A DNA stretch of 16,977 bases. It comes from JBAZOB01 sp041648895 (GTDB taxonomy: Bacteria > Patescibacteriota > JAHJAL01). The stretch lies in contig JBAZOB010000027.1 of NCBI GenBank assembly GCA_041648895.1, positions 1 through 16,977 of the forward strand, in the 5' to 3' direction. Shown here one piece after another: positions 14,791 to 16,977 of the stretch. A model generated the notes under the pieces. The model was not told the DNA's origin. It did not search any database and worked only from the letters and a program-made list of their open reading frames with translations. Made by a program: the position numbers and the translations under genes. The number at the start of each line of letters is the position of its first letter. The stretch's first letter is position 1.

Positions 14791-14852
14791 ATAATCATGT
14801 AAATAGTTGATGAATTTTAAATTTAAAATTCATCAACTATTTATATGATTAT
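14791..14852. repeat. 62-bp palindrome with no loop
   Basis: Positions 14791-14821 and 14822-14852 are reverse complements with one mismatch in 31, centred on AAA|TTT with no spacer. It lies between the tRNA at 14881-14952 and gpmI, both on the minus strand. It could end the tRNA transcript, extrude as a cruciform, or bind a protein. The sequence is AT-rich and no T tract follows on the minus strand. Confidence 0.85.
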
Positions 14853-14880
14853 AACCAATTGATAATTGTTACAATCCAAG

Positions 14881-14952
14881 TGGGCCCGGCTGGGTTCGAA
14901 CCAGCGACCAACCGGTTATGAGCCGGCTGCTCTACCACTGAGCTACAGGCCC
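14881..14952 (-). tRNA. tRNA with CAU anticodon, probably elongator tRNA-Met
   Basis: The minus-strand product has acceptor stem GGGCCTG with CGGGCCC (one G-T pair), D arm TAGCTCAGTGGTAGAGCA with a short loop, anticodon loop CTCATAA (CAU at 14918-14920), and T arm CTGG-TTCGAAC-CCAG. The discriminator is A and CCA is not encoded. The anticodon stem lacks the three G-C pairs of initiator tRNA and position 1 pairs, so it is not the initiator. Elongator Met and the lysidine-modified tRNA-Ile2 cannot be told apart by eye. Confidence 0.93.
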
Positions 14953-14961
14953 ACCAATTCA

Positions 14962-14990
14962 ATTATCAAGGATCAAGATACAAGTTTCAA
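14962..14990 (-). promoter_or_regulatory. Promoter of the CAU tRNA, inside a CTTGNNN heptad array
   Basis: On the minus strand TTGAAA (plus 14985-14990), a 17-nt spacer and GATAAT (plus 14962-14967), with a start near 14955, 3 nt from the mature tRNA end. The spacer and -35 are built of four heptads read on the plus strand as TATCAAG, GATCAAG, ATACAAG and TTTCAAG (14964-14991). Confidence 0.65.
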
Positions 14991-14995
14991 GCAGC

Positions 14996-15031
14996 AAAAA
15001 AATCTCGCCCAACTTTACGAGCGAGATTTTT
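14996..15031 (-). terminator. Intrinsic terminator of the peptidoglycan hydrolase gene
   Basis: On the minus strand AAAAATCTCGC (plus 15021-15031), a 12-nt loop and GCGAGATTTTTTT form an 11-bp stem with a T7 tract. The upstream arm encodes the last residues of the hydrolase (EKSRS) and the stop codon lies in the loop. The tract ends just upstream of the tRNA promoter. Confidence 0.85.
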
Positions 15032-15614
15032 CTTCCCATGCCTCCAACTCAGCCATAAAATAATCAACATTGTCCGCCCAAGAATTGTGGCAGGCGTTGC
15101 CGTCAGTACAACGCGGCGCCCATTTATTCTGAATGGCCACCGTATCCACCCGCCCTTCATCAAAATAATAAGTCCGCAATACATATCCAGTATCCTCAAT
15201 ACTTTCCGCCCAATTCTCATAGCGACGCCCCTCGTGAATACCCAAGCCCACCGGATTGAATGTATTGTCTTGCGCGTAACCATATTTTCCAAATCCACTT
15301 TCCGCCCCCGCCATCGCCACCATCAGATAAACAGGCAAATCATACTTATGCGCCACTGTCACATATTCACCACCCAAGCCCGAGAGTGGACTTTGCTTTT
15401 GTGCTAGATAATCATCAATCACTTTAGCCCACTGCCGATCATTTTCGTTTTCTCCCCCATCTTTAGCCCAAACTAAATTAATCAAATTGAAACTACCTAG
15501 TAAAGAATTTGTTTTTCCACTAGCAATTATCAGCACCTGATTAACACCCAAATAAATCACCACCATCACCATCACATAAATCATTAAGCGCGCAAAATGT
15601 AACAGCCTTTCCAT
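15015..15614 (-). CDS. Membrane-anchored glucosaminidase/lysozyme-like peptidoglycan hydrolase
   Basis: A probable cell-wall hydrolase with the glucosaminidase (lysozyme-like) fold. Residues 1-9 are short and basic and 10-32 form one membrane span, so the domain would act outside the membrane while anchored. The catalytic Glu is probably Glu105 in AMAGAESGFGKYG, followed by NTFNPVGLGIHEG (117-129) and NWAESIEDTGYVLRTYY (134-150), as in endo-beta-N-acetylglucosaminidase-type domains. Cys169 and Cys175 could form a disulfide. The start is fixed by AGGAGGG 3 nt upstream, a stronger ribosome site than most here. It sits 8 nt after the stop of a 33-residue membrane peptide, forming a two-gene operon that diverges from the HTH/ImmA genes. 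Cell-wall growth, DNA uptake or lysis roles are all possible. Confidence 0.82.
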   Translation of the reverse strand: MERLLHFARLMIYVMVMVVIYLGVNQVLIIASGKTNSLLGSFNLINLVWAKDGGENENDRQWAKVIDDYLAQKQSPLSGLGGEYVTVAHKYDLPVYLMVAMAGAESGFGKYGYAQDNTFNPVGLGIHEGRRYENWAESIEDTGYVLRTYYFDEGRVDTVAIQNKWAPRCTDGNACHNSWADNVDYFMAELEAWEEKSRS

Positions 15615-15622
15615 TTTCCCTC

Positions 15623-15724
15623 CTATTTGTACAACATACCCACAAACAACAAAAACACCGTAATAACTGACATAAAATCAAGAATCTTGTTCCCAAAAGA
15701 CTTGATCGATTTAGCTTTTCTCAT
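15623..15724 (-). CDS. 33-residue basic single-span membrane peptide, holin- or toxin-like in form
   Basis: Too short for common ORF cut-offs but well supported. GGAGGG lies 5 nt upstream of the ATG, and the stop TAG is part of the TAGGAGGG that forms the ribosome site of the hydrolase gene. The peptide opens MRKAKSIKSFGNK, with six basic residues in the first 13, followed by one hydrophobic span (about 14-32) ending in Lys. It has no cysteine, and Asp16 is its only acidic residue. Size and charge resemble small membrane-active peptides or holin-like proteins, but I do not recognise a family. It heads the operon with the peptidoglycan hydrolase and is controlled from the region with three TTAACA palindromes. 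The position beside a cell-wall hydrolase suggests the two act together at the membrane, which is inference. Confidence 0.75.
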   Translation of the reverse strand: MRKAKSIKSFGNKILDFMSVITVFLLFVGMLYK

Positions 15725-15741
15725 ACTCACCCTCCAAATTA

Positions 15742-15757
15742 TTAACATATATGTTAA
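15742..15757. promoter_or_regulatory. Operator O1, TTAACA-TATA-TGTTAA
   Basis: A perfect 16-bp palindrome 6 nt upstream of the Shine-Dalgarno sequence of the small membrane peptide, inside its predicted leader. Same design as O2 and O3, centred 83 bp from O2. A protein bound here could block elongation or help loop DNA. Confidence 0.7.
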
Positions 15758-15821
15758 ACAATAAAATAAAAAAATATTTGTCTTCCAAACACCAATTTGT
15801 TAAATTACCTTTTCTAAATAT

Positions 15822-15851
15822 ATATTAACACTATTGTTAATTTACGAGCAA
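15822..15851 (-). promoter_or_regulatory. Promoter of the peptide/hydrolase operon with operator O2
   Basis: On the minus strand TTGCTC (plus 15846-15851), 18 nt, and TAATAT (plus 15822-15827), with TG one base ahead of the -10 as in extended -10 promoters. The palindrome TTAACA-CTAT-TGTTAA (15825-15840) fills the spacer and overlaps the -10. A related half-site TGTTAA is at 15798-15803. Transcription would start near 15815, leaving a leader of about 90 nt that holds O1. Confidence 0.6.
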
Positions 15852-15909
15852 ATATTTACGCAAAACATACTAAAAAACGACATATACAATTTTTTATCCA
15901 CAATACATT

Positions 15910-15937
15910 TTTACATCAATAACAAATGTGTTAATAT
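15910..15937 (+). promoter_or_regulatory. Promoter of the HTH/ImmA operon with operator O3
   Basis: TTTACA (15910-15915), 16 nt and TAATAT (15932-15937), again with TG one base ahead of the -10. The palindrome ATAACA-AATG-TGTTAA (15919-15934) is one base off perfect and occupies the spacer. The arrangement copies the divergent promoter: both read GTGTTAATATATA across the -10. Confidence 0.6.
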
Positions 15938-15983
15938 ATAAATAGCCACAAATAATTTTTCTTAGCAAACAATATGCTCTTAA

Positions 15984-16004
15984 TTTGTAATTTGTAATTC
16001 GTAA
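15984..16004. repeat. Three tandem heptads TTTGTAA, TTTGTAA, TTCGTAA
   Basis: Exact 7-nt register in the leader of the HTH gene, ending 7 nt before its AAGGAG ribosome site (16012-16017). Member of the heptad family described at 16849-16916. Confidence 0.7.
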
Positions 16005-16022
16005 CTATTAAAAGGAGAAAAA

Positions 16023-16421
16023 ATGTCCAACAAAGACCAGCGCATTTCAAAACAAGTCGGCCAAATTCTGATTAAAAAAATAAAAAAATTCATCTCTCCC
16101 CATACCCCCCTCAAACAAATTGCCAAAAAAACTGGCTATACCGAAGCTTACCTAAGCCAAATTACCAACTTCGCTCGTATTCCCGAAAAATATGAAGTCT
16201 ACGAAAAAATCATGTACCGCGGCTTTAAAATATCTAAAAGAGATATTGAAGATATTATTATGGAAGCCAAAATCACTGAAGCCGGCATCGCTGATCCGGC
16301 CATAACTTTGATGCTTAAAGAAATACCTTCCATGTCCAAAGACGAAAAACAATCAATAATTGACGCCTTTGAACTAGTCAAGTTCAGACGAGCCAAAAAT
16401 ATTCAAATCCCCAAAATATAA
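16023..16421 (+). CDS. HTH transcriptional regulator paired with an ImmA/IrrE-like protein
   Basis: A 132-residue DNA-binding protein, probably the repressor acting at the three upstream palindromes. The Xre-like helix-turn-helix lies near residues 28-52 (TPLKQIAKKTGYTEAYLSQIT), with a basic stretch around it. The C-terminal half (PAITLMLKEIPSMSKDEKQS, then an amphipathic helix) is in the position of the dimerisation and cleavage region of DdrO/ImmR-type repressors. AAGGAG 5 nt upstream sets the start. The stop overlaps the next ATG (TAATG), the gene order found for repressor and ImmA/IrrE pairs in ICEBs1 and Deinococcus. In those systems the peptidase cuts the repressor and frees the promoters. 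The match to those repressors is by size, layout and context, not by close sequence similarity. Confidence 0.75.
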   Translation: MSNKDQRISKQVGQILIKKIKKFISPHTPLKQIAKKTGYTEAYLSQITNFARIPEKYEVYEKIMYRGFKISKRDIEDIIMEAKITEAGIADPAITLMLKEIPSMSKDEKQSIIDAFELVKFRRAKNIQIPKI

Positions 16422-16879
16422 TGATTACCCACGCCGAACAAAAAGCCCAAATCATCACAATTCGTTTTCAAAGCAACGACCCCTATTTTATTGCTGAAAA
16501 AGAAAATATTGAGGTTGTCGAATACGAGTTATCTGGCCGATTAAAAGAGCTATACTTTGGCGACCACATTATTTTAAACAACAAAATGCCCTATACTCAA
16601 AAAAGACATTATTTAGCTCACGCCCTCGGCCACCACTATTTGCACACTGGTAATCAATTGTATTTTTCCCAACACCGACAAGGCCAAAACGACAAAGAAG
16701 AAACTCAAGCCGAAGAATTCTCGGCCTACCTTTTGATCCCCAGCGCCCAAATTATCCCCATACTTGATTGTCCACCAGACGAACTAGCTGACCAATTCCA
16801 AGTTTCACCACAATTTATTCTCTACCGCCTAAGCCTCATCAAAAACAATAACGAATTATTAATTACGAATGACGAGTAA
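16421..16879 (+). CDS. ImmA/IrrE-family protein with a degenerate zinc motif
   Basis: The domain layout matches the ImmA/IrrE metallo-endopeptidases that cleave a partner repressor. KRHYLAHALGHHYLH (61-75) corresponds to the family block RxxLAHExGHxxLH, and EETQAEEFSAYLLIPS (93-108) to the third-ligand helix, with Glu94 or Glu98 as ligand. His67 and His71 are kept, but the general-base Glu of HExxH is Ala68 (codon GCC), so the usual hydrolysis mechanism is in doubt. The end, after LYRLSLIKNNNE, is short and encoded by intergenic-type heptad repeats. At 152 residues it is a small single-domain member. It starts on the last base of the HTH stop (TAATG) and is translated in tandem with it. It may be a binding-only or a re-tuned protease. 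Confidence 0.8.
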   Translation: MITHAEQKAQIITIRFQSNDPYFIAEKENIEVVEYELSGRLKELYFGDHIILNNKMPYTQKRHYLAHALGHHYLHTGNQLYFSQHRQGQNDKEETQAEEFSAYLLIPSAQIIPILDCPPDELADQFQVSPQFILYRLSLIKNNNELLITNDE

Positions 16880-16916
16880 CAAAATTAATTACAAATGACA
16901 TATTACAAATTATCAG
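16849..16916. repeat. Degenerate heptad array running from the ImmA-like 3' end into intergenic DNA
   Basis: Units read TAACGAA, TTATTAA, TTACGAA, TGACGAG, TAACAAA, a 5-nt slip, then TTACAAA, TGACATA, TTACAAA and TTATCAG, mostly in 7-nt register. The first four encode the last residues of the ImmA-like protein (roughly NELLITNDE) and the fifth holds its TAA stop. Nothing further is recognisable to the window end. Confidence 0.6.
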
Positions 16917-16977
16917 ATCGGAAGATTTGTTTATCATACATCCTTTATTCAATTAAAAAATCGCTGTTTAAGTACAC

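Noticed and set aside
15742..15934. CRISPR-like array from the recurring TTAACA palindromes
   Set aside because: Repeats are only 16 bp, spacing is irregular (83 and 94 bp), and they coincide with promoter elements.
15015..16879. Prophage remnant
   Set aside because: Repressor, ImmA-like and lysis-like genes are suggestive, but no integrase, structural, terminase or replication genes are visible; the window ends shortly after, so this cannot be fully excluded.

Overview
The window is a gene-dense, AT-rich stretch of a bacterial chromosome using the standard code (TGA is used as a stop). Compact genes, many starts without a Shine-Dalgarno sequence, tRNAs without an encoded CCA end, and a mix of archaeal-type, Firmicutes-type and generic genes suggest a Patescibacteria/CPR genome, perhaps Parcubacteria-like. 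That placement is inference; no ribosomal or other marker gene is present.

Layout. 1-2141: a truncated mobile repeat, a possible 35-residue membrane peptide, then an archaeal-type peroxiredoxin and an M29-like aminopeptidase behind a clear sigma70-type promoter. 2166-2290: a three-armed palindromic repeat between convergent genes. 2324-6831: minus-strand genes for a membrane-anchored PQQ-type sugar dehydrogenase, a family 2 glycosyltransferase, an alpha/beta hydrolase, an S51 peptidase and a YdeI/OmdA-like protein, with a complete MITE-like element at 3587-3779. 6894-6980: tRNA-Ser(UGA). 7148-8498: a YjbQ protein facing an SdpI/SdpR-type immunity and repressor pair. 8651-12003: two overlapping plus-strand genes, an Old Yellow Enzyme/dienoyl-CoA reductase-like protein and a GH13 glycosidase. 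12213-14759: comF and gpmI on the minus strand, separated and bounded by very long inverted repeats. 14881-14952: tRNA with CAU anticodon. 15015-16879: a divergent regulatory module.

Two things stand out. First, 15.0-16.9 kb looks like a self-contained switch. An HTH regulator and an ImmA/IrrE-type protein (1-nt overlap) diverge from a 33-residue single-span membrane peptide followed by a membrane-anchored peptidoglycan hydrolase. The 298 bp between them holds three copies of the palindrome TTAACA-N4-TGTTAA, two of them placed between the -35 and -10 of oppositely directed promoters. The ImmA-like protein has HALGH where HExxH is expected. Second, the sequences flanking comF (11994-12212 and 12979-13130) are inverted repeats with 87- and 47-nt near-perfect arms. 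The arms are unrelated to each other, but both enclose a similar 49-50 nt core.

The intergenic regions also carry arrays of 7-nt repeats (TTTGTAA/TTCGTAA type) at several sites, one running into the 3' end of the ImmA-like gene, and a different CTTGNNN heptad array containing the tRNA promoter upstream of 14952.
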